Source of the DNA: Hyphomonas sp. L-53-1-40
Lineage (GTDB): Bacteria > Pseudomonadota > Alphaproteobacteria > Caulobacterales > Hyphomonadaceae
Direction: 5' to 3'
Length of the DNA: 64,000 bases
Assembly: GCF_000682775.1 (NCBI RefSeq)
Contig: NZ_AWFI01000001.1
Coordinates: 558,001-622,000 of the forward strand
Position numbers and translations under genes: made by a program. The notes under the pieces were generated by a model that had not been told where the DNA came from, made no database searches, and saw only the letters and a list, made by a program, of their open reading frames with translations. This document shows positions 17,093 through 25,239 of the stretch, piece by piece (position 1 is the stretch's first letter; every line of letters starts with the position of its first letter).

Positions 17093-18384
17093 CCCAAGTG
17101 ATGGGAGCGGATGTGGCCGGGAAACCGGGAAGTGGTAGCCGGGCAGGTGTAGTTATAGCTGCAACTGTCGGCAACATTGTCAGCACCACTCCCGCCATCA
17201 GTGCCGTCTTCAGCCTGTTCCTGATTCCTATTTCAACAGAATTCGGATGGCCGCGGGCAGTCGTATCAGGCGTGCTGCTTCTCACTGCGGTGATGTCCGC
17301 CATCATCTATCCCTTGGCTGGTCGGCTGTCGGATCGTTGGGGATCTCGCCGAGTTATTCTTGTCGGAAACGCACTTTTCGCTCCGGCGATTGCGGGTTTG
17401 GCTCTGGCCGATGGTTCAGTGGTCCAATTCTACTTGTTGTTCGCCATCGTAGGAGCGACTGGTGCAATCCCATCCACACCAGCCTATTCCAAAGTCATAT
17501 CCGAATGGTTCGATGAGAAGCGGGGGCTGATGCTCGGCGTAGCCGCGGGATTCGGAAACGGCATCGGGTCAACTTTCATGCCCATCGCGGCTGGTCTTAT
17601 GCTGGTCCAGTTCGGGTGGCGCGGCGCATATATCGGAATCGGTTTGATCGTATTCTGCCTGGGCTTCCCAACGCTTCTCGCCTTGCTAAGGGATGCGCCT
17701 GGGAGGGTCGAGGAAATCAAACTCCGCGAGCGACAGCTTGATGTGCCGGACATTCCTGCGGCTCCTCTGCCCGGCGTCAATCTCGCAGAGGCAACTTCAA
17801 CTCGGACATTCTGGATTTTGATGGCTGCAGTCGCACTCGGAGCGGGCTGTATGACGGCCATCTTTACCCATGTGGTTCCGATGCTCATGGATCGAGGTAT
17901 CGTTATCCAGCAGGCCACACTTGCAATCAGCATCTTCGCGCTGGTCACAGCGGGATGGCAGGTGGTGACGGGATATCTGCTCGATAAATTCTACACGCCA
18001 ATTGTCGCGGTACCCATGTTCGCGGCCGCGATACTGGGCCTTCTATGCTTTCAGTTCAGCCAGTCTATGGTGGTGATATATTTCGGCGCGGCCTTGATGG
18101 GAGTTGGGCTTGGCGCAGAGTTCGGATGTCTGTCCTATTTTGTGTCTCGATACTTTGGTCTCAAAGCCTTCGGTATCATCATCGGCGTGTACTACTCCGT
18201 GGTCATTATATTTCAGGGTGGCGCACCAGTCCTTATGGATGTGGGGTTCGATGTCACGGGCAGTTACGAGGCGTCAGTGTGGGTGCTGTCTGTTTTGTTG
18301 GCCATCGGGGCCGCGCTCATCCTCCTGTTGCCGGCGTTTGAGATACAGCGACCCTCCGCATCACTGGAGGCATCTGCGTCATGA
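17089..18384 (+). CDS. MFS transporter
   Basis: Twelve-helix major facilitator carrier of about 431 residues, with the A-motif-like GRLSDRWGSRRVIL at about residue 75 and a central loop near residue 200. The chosen start is GTG at 17089, which overlaps the preceding stop as GTGA; an ATG at 17101 is the main alternative, and a longer frame from 17038 would lie inside the VOC gene. It overlaps the kinase gene by 4 bp at its end. It is less similar to the other two MFS proteins of the region, which form a closer pair. It resembles the monocarboxylate/oxalate-formate antiporter-type branch. Substrate unknown. Confidence 0.85.
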   Translation: MTQVMGADVAGKPGSGSRAGVVIAATVGNIVSTTPAISAVFSLFLIPISTEFGWPRAVVSGVLLLTAVMSAIIYPLAGRLSDRWGSRRVILVGNALFAPAIAGLALADGSVVQFYLLFAIVGATGAIPSTPAYSKVISEWFDEKRGLMLGVAAGFGNGIGSTFMPIAAGLMLVQFGWRGAYIGIGLIVFCLGFPTLLALLRDAPGRVEEIKLRERQLDVPDIPAAPLPGVNLAEATSTRTFWILMAAVALGAGCMTAIFTHVVPMLMDRGIVIQQATLAISIFALVTAGWQVVTGYLLDKFYTPIVAVPMFAAAILGLLCFQFSQSMVVIYFGAALMGVGLGAEFGCLSYFVSRYFGLKAFGIIIGVYYSVVIIFQGGAPVLMDVGFDVTGSYEASVWVLSVLLAIGAALILLLPAFEIQRPSASLEASAS

Positions 18385-19313
18385 GCAAGCTGGACATTCT
18401 TGGAAGCGTGAATCTGGACGTAGTTTTGCGAGTGCATGACCTTCCGCGACCGGGCGAAACTGTGCACGCGATACAATCTGAGCGGTATCTTGGCGGCAAG
18501 GGCGCCAACCAAGCGGTGAGCGCCGCCCGAACGGGTGCCGATTTGCGGTTTCGCGCGTGTGTGGGCGACGACGAGGATGGCGAATGGCTTACTGCGCAAT
18601 TGGCCGCACACGCGGTGACGCCTGCAGACGTGGAAGTCATTTCCGGTGAAGCGAGTGGACGCGCCTATGTATGCGTTGATCAGGCCGGCGAAAATCTTAT
18701 CATCGTACATGCTGGCGCAAATGACCGTTTAAGCCTAACGGCAGATCCGGTTGAGCCAAGCCGGGTTGCGCTTGCCCAACTGGAAACGCCTATCGCTTCG
18801 ACCGTGGACTTTTTCCGGACACACCGGGACCGGGGAACAATTACAGTACTAAACGCCGCCCCAGCCGTGGCTGAAGCCCGGAATTCCCTTTTCGCGCTGA
18901 CAGACATCCTTGTTCTGAATGAATCCGAGTTGGCCTTCTACGCTGGAAGAGAGGTTCTGCCAGAAGATGTCGAGGATATTACAATGCTTGCGAGAGAACT
19001 TATTGCTCACGAAAACCAGGTCATTATTCTCACCTGTGGTGCTGCTGGTGCTTTGGCCATCACCCGGAACGGACTCGACTTCACACCGGCTCGCCTCACA
19101 AAGGTTCGCGACACAACGGGGTCGGGCGATTGCTTTTGCGGCGCGCTCTGTGCGCGATTGGCAACGGGAGCTGAACTTGATCAAGCGATCTACTTCGCCT
19201 CGGTTGCAGCGTCCTTGTCTGTGGAAAAGAACGGCGCAGCTGCATCAATGCCAAGTCTGGAAGACGTTGAGCTTGCGATTTTTGAAATGACCGCAGCGGA
19301 GGTATCAGGATGA
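18381..19313 (+). CDS. PfkB family sugar kinase (ribokinase-like)
   Basis: ATP-dependent sugar or nucleoside kinase of 310 residues. The ribokinase signatures are clear: LGSVNLDVVLRV at about residue 6, the substrate-binding YLGGKGANQAVSAARTGA at about 34-51, NESELAFY at about 178, and the anion-hole/catalytic DTTGSGDCFCGAL at about 240-252 with the base aspartate. It overlaps the MFS gene by ATGA and the SDR gene by ATGA, so the three are one transcription unit. A ribose-type kinase beside RutA/RutB-like enzymes could mean that the substrate is a nucleoside or glycoside whose sugar is salvaged; this is inference only. Confidence 0.88.
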   Translation: MSKLDILGSVNLDVVLRVHDLPRPGETVHAIQSERYLGGKGANQAVSAARTGADLRFRACVGDDEDGEWLTAQLAAHAVTPADVEVISGEASGRAYVCVDQAGENLIIVHAGANDRLSLTADPVEPSRVALAQLETPIASTVDFFRTHRDRGTITVLNAAPAVAEARNSLFALTDILVLNESELAFYAGREVLPEDVEDITMLARELIAHENQVIILTCGAAGALAITRNGLDFTPARLTKVRDTTGSGDCFCGALCARLATGAELDQAIYFASVAASLSVEKNGAAASMPSLEDVELAIFEMTAAEVSG

Positions 19314-20143
19314 AAACCTGGCTAATAACAGGCGTGGGAAAAGGTTTGGGAAAAGACCTTGCCGAGACGGTCCTGCAACGCGGAGATCGGGTTGTCGGCA
19401 CTGTGCGGTCCGAACGCGATGCGCAAGTCTTCGCGGAGACTGATCCGCAACTTGCCGTGCCGATTTTTCTGGACGTCACACACTTTGACGACATCCGTGA
19501 AACGATCAACGAGGTCGAGAAGCGTTTTGGCCAAATCGACGTACTCGTGAACAATGCGGGCTATGGGCTCACCGGTGCGATCGAGGAGACGCCGCTGGAC
19601 AAGATCAAGGCTTTGTTTGAGGTCAACGTGCTCGGCGCGGTTGCCATGATCCAGGCGGTGCTGCCGGGCATGCGCCAACATCGAAGCGGTCATATCATCA
19701 ACATCACGTCGGTGAGTGGTCTGGCACCTTGGGCCGGCACTGGAATATATGGAGCCAGCAAATATGCTATGGAGTGCATTGGGCAGACACTCGCTGATGA
19801 GGTGCAGCCCCTGGGTATCCATGTGACCAATGTGGCGCCGGGTGGCATGCGCACCGAATTTTCAGGTGGATCGCTGGATTCGGCCCCGCCGAGTATATCG
19901 GACTATGATGGCACGGCGCATTTGGCTCATGAGGTTCTGACGGAAGGCAAAGGAAAGGAACCGAGTTCCCCCACGAAGATTGCCCACGCCATATGCGAGA
20001 TGACCGAAATGGATATTCCACCTACGCTGCTCGTTCTTGGGAGTGATGCCTACAAGTACGCTACAGGCCATTTGGCGAAATTGAGTGATGGCATCGAAGC
20101 GTTCAAAAATGTCAGTCTGGCCGTCTCAGCAGACAGCATGTGA
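19310..20143 (+). CDS. SDR family NAD(P)-dependent oxidoreductase
   Basis: Classical short-chain dehydrogenase of 277 residues: cofactor glycine motif TGVGKGLG at about residues 7-14, NNAGYG at about 82, and the active-site Ser at about 135 followed by YGASKYAME (Tyr-x3-Lys at about 150-154). It oxidises or reduces an alcohol/carbonyl, probably with NADP(H) given the basic RSERD after beta-2. It starts inside the stop of the kinase gene and is the last gene of the 14283-20143 run. The nearest subgroup by pattern is the SDR type often annotated as oxidoreductases with PGGMRTEF after the active site. Substrate unknown. Confidence 0.9.
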   Translation: MKTWLITGVGKGLGKDLAETVLQRGDRVVGTVRSERDAQVFAETDPQLAVPIFLDVTHFDDIRETINEVEKRFGQIDVLVNNAGYGLTGAIEETPLDKIKALFEVNVLGAVAMIQAVLPGMRQHRSGHIINITSVSGLAPWAGTGIYGASKYAMECIGQTLADEVQPLGIHVTNVAPGGMRTEFSGGSLDSAPPSISDYDGTAHLAHEVLTEGKGKEPSSPTKIAHAICEMTEMDIPPTLLVLGSDAYKYATGHLAKLSDGIEAFKNVSLAVSADSM

Positions 20144-20264
20144 GAATTCCGATGCCTTCATTATTGTCGGAAAGAATTTGTGTGACACCGGGCAAGACCG
20201 CGTCACCCTTCCATTCTAGCATCTCCACGATGCAAAACCTTGTAAACCGAGTTTGGAGATCATC

Positions 20265-21344
20265 ATGAGCACGATGGAAATATGTGAGCCTGTCACCAGC
20301 GCCGCTGCGTGGAGGGGCGACCAGATCAAGGCAGGCGAAGATTGGATCTACCATTTGTCTCCAGTGCAGATCAAAGAGCTCGAGGAGCTGGGTTCAAAGT
20401 TGGTCGAAGACGACCCAGACCTGCGGTTCGTTCAAGCCTCCGAATATCCGCTGAAGACCTGTGCCGACGCGATCGCGGAATGGGGGCGGGATGTAGATAC
20501 AGGCCGCGGGTTTGTGCTGGTTCGTGGATTGAGAACACATCTCTACTCGGACGCACTTTCGTCAGCGATCTATTATATTCTCGGACTGCATATGGGCGAT
20601 CCGATCCGACAGAACGAGATGGGCGACCTGCTGGATCACATTTACGCAACATCCGACAAAACGATGGATGACCCAACAGCGCTATCGTCCAAGGTGCGTG
20701 ACAAGCTGGTCTTTCACTCCGACAGCTCGGATGTCGTGGCCCTGATGTGCTTGAGGCCTGCAAAAGCCGGGGGGGCATCCTGCCTCGTTTCGGGCGCCGA
20801 AATTTATAACGAGATTTTGCGACGCCGACCGGACCTTGCGCCGCTTTTGCTTGAGCCTTTCCATTGGGACTGGCGCAGGCAAGACCACAATGCGCCAGCG
20901 AACACTTATACTTCGCCGATCATTAGCATCGAAGAAGGTGTGTTCAGCATGTATGCAGGCTCATTGTACATTCTGACGGCTCAGGATTATCCCGGCGTCC
21001 CGCAATTGAGCGACGCGCAGAAAGAGGTGCTGGAGCTGTTTGACGAGATCACATATGAACCTGGCATGGCCATCGAGATGGATTTCCGGCCCGGTGATAT
21101 TCAGTGGCTCTCTAACTATGGCGCGCTACATTCTCGAACCGAATTCTTCGACTTCCCGGAACCACAACGCAAGCGTCACCTGTTAAGGCTCTGGCTGAGC
21201 CGGGATGCAGGACGACCTGTCGTCGAAGGATTTGGAAAGAATGGAGTTGTCCAGGTTCGCGAAAAGCCGCGCGAGGGTGCAGACGATGACAATGCGGGGA
21301 AATTCAAGATTGCGGACGCCGCTGTTCCACGAATGATATCCTGA
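20265..21344 (+). CDS. Fe(II)/2-oxoglutarate-dependent dioxygenase, TauD/TfdA family
   Basis: Non-haem iron oxygenase of 359 residues that couples 2-oxoglutarate decarboxylation to hydroxylation of an organic substrate. The facial triad is visible as His151-x-Asp153 (FHSDSSD) and His289 (GALHSRTEF), with the 2-oxoglutarate-binding Arg near 308 (KRHLLRLW). The ATG at 20265 is chosen because GGAG lies 6 bp upstream; a TTG at 20253 is weaker. It precedes the ferredoxin gene by 56 bp. It shows only superfamily-level likeness to the second TauD-type protein at 27576, so the two probably act on different substrates. Confidence 0.88.
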   Translation: MSTMEICEPVTSAAAWRGDQIKAGEDWIYHLSPVQIKELEELGSKLVEDDPDLRFVQASEYPLKTCADAIAEWGRDVDTGRGFVLVRGLRTHLYSDALSSAIYYILGLHMGDPIRQNEMGDLLDHIYATSDKTMDDPTALSSKVRDKLVFHSDSSDVVALMCLRPAKAGGASCLVSGAEIYNEILRRRPDLAPLLLEPFHWDWRRQDHNAPANTYTSPIISIEEGVFSMYAGSLYILTAQDYPGVPQLSDAQKEVLELFDEITYEPGMAIEMDFRPGDIQWLSNYGALHSRTEFFDFPEPQRKRHLLRLWLSRDAGRPVVEGFGKNGVVQVREKPREGADDDNAGKFKIADAAVPRMIS

Positions 21345-21400
21345 GGTATCCGAGCAATCGGAACGCCGCGCGTAGCCGTTAAAAACAGAGGATGACCTGA

Positions 21401-21721
21401 ATGCCGCAACTACGCATCGTCAAAAGATCCGGAGAAGAAGCGATCATCGACGCAACCGCTGGACATAGTGTGATGGAAGCCATCACCAATTCGGGCGTAG
21501 AGGACATTGCTGCGATTTGCGGAGGAGCATGCGCGTGCGCGACCTGTCACGTGTATGTGGCGGAAGAATATGGCGAGCTTGCCGGTGCCGCTTCGGAATC
21601 CGAGCGAGAATTGCTGGACTTTTCAGATAATGCACGCCCGCAATCGCGGCTATCTTGCCAGATCATCATCACCGAGGCCTTGGCAGGTTTGCGAGTGGAA
21701 GTGGCGCCGGAAGAAGATTGA
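21401..21721 (+). CDS. [2Fe-2S] ferredoxin (adrenodoxin/putidaredoxin type)
   Basis: Small electron carrier of 106 residues with the vertebrate/ISC-type cluster motif C40-x5-C46-x2-C49 and a fourth ligand C86 (RLSCQI). Carriers of this type feed cytochromes P450 or Rieske oxygenases. No P450 is present in the window, so the likely partner is the Rieske oxygenase at 14283, 6 kb upstream. No ferredoxin reductase gene is present, so electrons must come from one encoded elsewhere. GAGGATGACCTG before the ATG gives a usable ribosome site. Confidence 0.93.
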   Translation: MPQLRIVKRSGEEAIIDATAGHSVMEAITNSGVEDIAAICGGACACATCHVYVAEEYGELAGAASESERELLDFSDNARPQSRLSCQIIITEALAGLRVEVAPEED

Positions 21722-21827
21722 GCAAATGCGCTCTGAAGCGAGCCGATCAATAGTTGAGGCGCGAATAGTCAAGAATGCTGGGTAAATGTCGGGTGATATT
21801 CCAGTCAGGAAATGAGGGAAGTGAAGC

Positions 21828-22946
21828 ATGTCTCAGCAACTGGTGCCAACAAAATTCGATCTGCCGTCCGATGCTGGAGGCAAGGATCTTGGTATCTTCA
21901 TGCCGATTGCGAATGGCGGATGGATTTTGTCGAAGAACAAGCCAGAGCTTGATGGGTCGTATGCCTACAACCGCCAGGTGGCGGTCCTAGCCGAGAAGTA
22001 TGGATATGACTTCATCATGTCTATGGCGAAGTATCGCGGCTACGGTGGTGAAACCGAGCACTGGAATTCTACGCTTGATGCGACGGTGACGATGGCTGCA
22101 CTTGCGGAGGTGACTGAGCGGGTAAAGGTCTGGACAACGGTTCATACCATTCTGCAGAATCCGGGCACCGTGGCCAAGATGATTGCAACGCTGGATCAGG
22201 TCACCAAAGGACGGGCCGGCCTGAATGTGGTGACCGGTGCCTACAAGGGCGAGTTCTCGCAAATGGGTATGTGGCCGGAAGGTGTCGATCACGACGCCCG
22301 GTACGATCTCGCCAAGGAATGGATTCAGGCGATCAAAGCCCTTTGGACCCAGCCGTCGGTGACGATGCAGGGGGATTATTTTCAATTGGAGGATTGTGTG
22401 TCCGACCCCAAGCCATCGACCAAGCCTTTCTTGGTTTGTGCCGGTTCGTCGGAAGTGGGCATGCGCTTCAGCGCCAATGAAATGGACGCCATTTTTCTCT
22501 CCGGTGATGTGCCTGAAAAGCTGGCGCAGTCGAGTAACAAGGTAAAGGGCATCGCTGCTGATATGGGGCGTTATATCCGCACATATGCCATGCAGACCAT
22601 CGTGCTGGGCGAGACCGAAGCGGAAGCCGAGGCGACCGCCCTGCATTATCGCGAAGGCTTGGATGAAGAAGCCCTGCGCGGAATGATGCGCGCTTACGGC
22701 TTTCTCGATGCAGAGATTGGCGAGGAGAATGCCTTCGTGAAAAAGGCACGCTCATCCTTTATGGCGCCTCATGTGGCTGGCTCGCCAGACACTGTTATCG
22801 AAAAAATTGGTGAGTTGCTGGAAGTTTCGGGAATCGATGGGCTCATGCTGATCTTCCCGGACTATATTTCTGCCATGCCTTTGTTTGCAGAACACGTCAT
22901 GCCCAAATTGCGGGCCAAGTTTCCTGCGCTTGCCGGGGCAGCTTAG
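21828..22946 (+). CDS. RutA-like group C flavin-dependent monooxygenase (LLM family)
   Basis: Bacterial luciferase-like TIM-barrel enzyme of 372 residues using FMNH2 and oxygen. It follows E. coli RutA closely: LGIFMPIANGGWILS at about residue 20, FIMSMAKYRGYGGETEHWN at about 63, a TTVHTI-NPGTVAKM-ATLD stretch near 105-125, then LNVVTGAYKGEFSQMGMWP. RutA opens the uracil ring by oxidative amide cleavage; other members of this subgroup act on sulfones or chlorinated rings. The next gene, a RutB-like hydrolase, starts on the very next base after the stop. No rutC-G genes and no flavin reductase are found here, so the substrate is likely a cyclic amide other than, or as well as, uracil. Confidence 0.85.
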   Translation: MSQQLVPTKFDLPSDAGGKDLGIFMPIANGGWILSKNKPELDGSYAYNRQVAVLAEKYGYDFIMSMAKYRGYGGETEHWNSTLDATVTMAALAEVTERVKVWTTVHTILQNPGTVAKMIATLDQVTKGRAGLNVVTGAYKGEFSQMGMWPEGVDHDARYDLAKEWIQAIKALWTQPSVTMQGDYFQLEDCVSDPKPSTKPFLVCAGSSEVGMRFSANEMDAIFLSGDVPEKLAQSSNKVKGIAADMGRYIRTYAMQTIVLGETEAEAEATALHYREGLDEEALRGMMRAYGFLDAEIGEENAFVKKARSSFMAPHVAGSPDTVIEKIGELLEVSGIDGLMLIFPDYISAMPLFAEHVMPKLRAKFPALAGAA

Positions 22947-23624
22947 ATGACGTCGCCGCTTTCTGTTGAGGCGCTGCCGCATGTCGACCCAACCCTCTTG
23001 AAGGAGATCATTGAGCCAGCGCGAACAGCTCTCTTGTTGATTGATGTGCAGGTTGACTTCGTATCGCCAGATGGCGTGATCGGAATGGCGGGCGTCGACA
23101 TGTCCGGTATCAACTCTGCCATCGACAAGATGGAGATAGTGCGCGCTACAGCGAAGACGCAAGGGGCTGCCATAGCTTTCGTCCGAGTGGTCACACGGGA
23201 GGAAACAGATTCTACCGCCCTCAAGAATCTGTATGCTCGGCGCGGACGTCCTGGCCAGCATGCAATCTGCCGCGCAGACGAGCCAGGTTCGGACTATTAT
23301 CGATTATTCCCTGAGGACGGAGACATCGAGATCGAGAAAGTCCTGTTTGACGGCTTTTATGGGACGGATCTCGAAGAACAGTTGCGCGCGCGTGGAATCG
23401 ACACAGTTTTGGTCGCGGGTGTGACGACTGATTGCTGTGTTGACCAGACCGCGCGCTCGGCCTTCCATCGGAACTTCAATGTGATTGTGGTGTCTGACGC
23501 ATGCGCAGCTTATGAAGATGCGCTGCACACCGGGGGGTTGTTGGCGCTCGAAAAGAACTGCGCTTTGCTGGCAGATACTGAGTCAGTGCTTTCTGCTTGG
23601 AGCAGCGCTTCGGACAAAGCCTGA
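22947..23624 (+). CDS. Isochorismatase-fold cysteine hydrolase (RutB-like)
   Basis: Amidohydrolase of 225 residues from the isochorismatase/nicotinamidase fold, with the Asp-Lys-Cys triad visible as Asp33 (LLIDVQVDF), Lys131 (EKVLFDGF) and Cys164 (GVTTDCCVDQTA). In uracil breakdown RutB hydrolyses ureidoacrylate made by RutA. Here the ATG abuts the stop codon of the RutA-like gene (TAGATG), which means tight translational coupling and supports consecutive reactions. The fold also hosts nicotinamidases and N-carbamoyl hydrolases, so the exact substrate is open. Confidence 0.88.
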   Translation: MTSPLSVEALPHVDPTLLKEIIEPARTALLLIDVQVDFVSPDGVIGMAGVDMSGINSAIDKMEIVRATAKTQGAAIAFVRVVTREETDSTALKNLYARRGRPGQHAICRADEPGSDYYRLFPEDGDIEIEKVLFDGFYGTDLEEQLRARGIDTVLVAGVTTDCCVDQTARSAFHRNFNVIVVSDACAAYEDALHTGGLLALEKNCALLADTESVLSAWSSASDKA

Positions 23625-23791
23625 CGAGGAAGCTGTCGAGGCAATTTCGCATTCTGTTCGAAGATCAAAAAATCAGTTCGCATGCCGTCAATAATGCGCC
23701 GCCAACATGTGCGATCGTAAGGTCGTGGCGGGCGTGCGGTATCAGGCTGTATCTGACCGGCGTCTCGTCCCTTTTGTGAAGGGAAGCGGAC

Positions 23792-25027
23792 ATGTATCGA
23801 AAATGGATAATCTTTGCGGTTATCGTTGTCGGATTTTTTGTCTTGAATGCGAGTACATTTGCTTCTCTCGGAGTGGTTTTATTCGTCATGGCGGATGATC
23901 TGGGTTGGTCCTACACATCCGCAGGTTTGAGTTTCACGATTTTAGGGCTGGCCGTGGGCTTGACCAGCTTCCTGCCAGCCATCCTGTTGCAACGGATTGG
24001 CGCGCGCCTGACCTTCTGTCTCGGGTTTTTCTGCGTTGCTTTGGGATTCGGGCTGGCCAGCGCCAGCCAGGGGCTTGGCATGTTCTTCGCGGCAATGTGC
24101 CTTGCGGGTGCCGGATTCTCGCTGGCCGGGAACGTCACGGCCGTCTGGCTCATCGGTGAATGGTTTCCCGAGCATACCGGCCGCATGATTGGTCTCTATC
24201 TCATGCTGGGTGGAATTGGAGATATTCTGGGTCCCAGCCTCAGCCACTACATGATGGAATGGACAAATTGGCGTTTCAATTGGATGCTGCTGGCTGTCAT
24301 CTGCGGCGTTCTCATCCTTATTGGTGGAGCATTCATCACAGAGCGCCGAGGCGTATCCGGGGGCACGGCGACGACTGACAACTCGCGCGGGGGCGACGAT
24401 GCAAAGGAAGTCGACGGGGCCATTCCATCCTGGAGAGTGGCTATCGGACGGCCTCTGTTTCTGGTTATCGCGGCCGCCATCACGTTCAATCTCGCCTGCG
24501 TTACGACGGTGCATTCCATCGCGGTGAGCCACTTGAAGCTCCTTGGCCTGTCTCCGGCTGTCGGGGCCTTGGGGCTCAGCTTCATGGCGTTCGTGTCGCT
24601 CGCGTTCAAAGGACTGGCAGGTCCGCTCTGCGAGCGCTTCTCGTCCCGCCACATGTTGGCATTGAGTATGGCGCTGCAGGCTGTCGGGGTCATCATGTTT
24701 GCTATCGCGACCAACCCGGCCCTTGTTTTGGTGTCATCACTAATGTTTGGCGCTGGCTGGGGTATCACTGTTGTCGCAACCATGGTCCTGCTTGTGGACT
24801 GCTTTGGGCGTGTAATTGGTGCACAATTGCTAGGCGCGGCTCACCAGATATCGTCTATTGCTGCCTTTGGCCCGTTGGCAGCTGGCGTGGCAGCTGACAA
24901 AATCGGCTCGTTCGCGCCCGTCTTCTTTGCGTTCGCGGTGGCCCTTGGTGTGCTGGCTTTGATTATACAGGTTCTTCGCGACCCTGGAATGTTGAAACCT
25001 TCTCAGGTGCTCACTCGACCGGTTTAG
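23792..25027 (+). CDS. MFS transporter
   Basis: Twelve-helix major facilitator carrier of 411 residues, paralogous to the one at 7019 (shared N-terminal pattern ASLGVVLFVMADDLGWSYTSAG). A hydrophilic loop at about residues 185-215 separates the two six-helix halves. A GAAGGGA-like ribosome site (gtgaagggaagcgg) precedes the ATG at 23792. It follows the RutAB-like pair by 167 bp and precedes a TonB receptor, so outer membrane receptor and inner membrane carrier may serve the same nutrient. Substrate unknown. Confidence 0.85.
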   Translation: MYRKWIIFAVIVVGFFVLNASTFASLGVVLFVMADDLGWSYTSAGLSFTILGLAVGLTSFLPAILLQRIGARLTFCLGFFCVALGFGLASASQGLGMFFAAMCLAGAGFSLAGNVTAVWLIGEWFPEHTGRMIGLYLMLGGIGDILGPSLSHYMMEWTNWRFNWMLLAVICGVLILIGGAFITERRGVSGGTATTDNSRGGDDAKEVDGAIPSWRVAIGRPLFLVIAAAITFNLACVTTVHSIAVSHLKLLGLSPAVGALGLSFMAFVSLAFKGLAGPLCERFSSRHMLALSMALQAVGVIMFAIATNPALVLVSSLMFGAGWGITVVATMVLLVDCFGRVIGAQLLGAAHQISSIAAFGPLAAGVAADKIGSFAPVFFAFAVALGVLALIIQVLRDPGMLKPSQVLTRPV

Positions 25028-25239
25028 AATGCGGCAAGAATAACCATTGTTCGATCATTTTGCACGGCCTGTCCAGCGAGGTGGTGGGCGGCGTTTGTGG
25101 GTGTAGAGAATAGGTGTTAAGTGCCAATTTTAAAGAGTTTTCAATTATTTTGGCGCTGGAAATCAAGTCAGACCCAAAACCCGGACATAGCGTAGGGTAT
25201 CGCAAATTCTGTGATTTCTGCAGCTTGAGGGATAATGTC

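Noticed and set aside
21828-23624. A standard uracil-degrading rut operon
   Set aside because: Only RutA- and RutB-like genes occur; the other rut genes, including the flavin reductase and permease, are missing.
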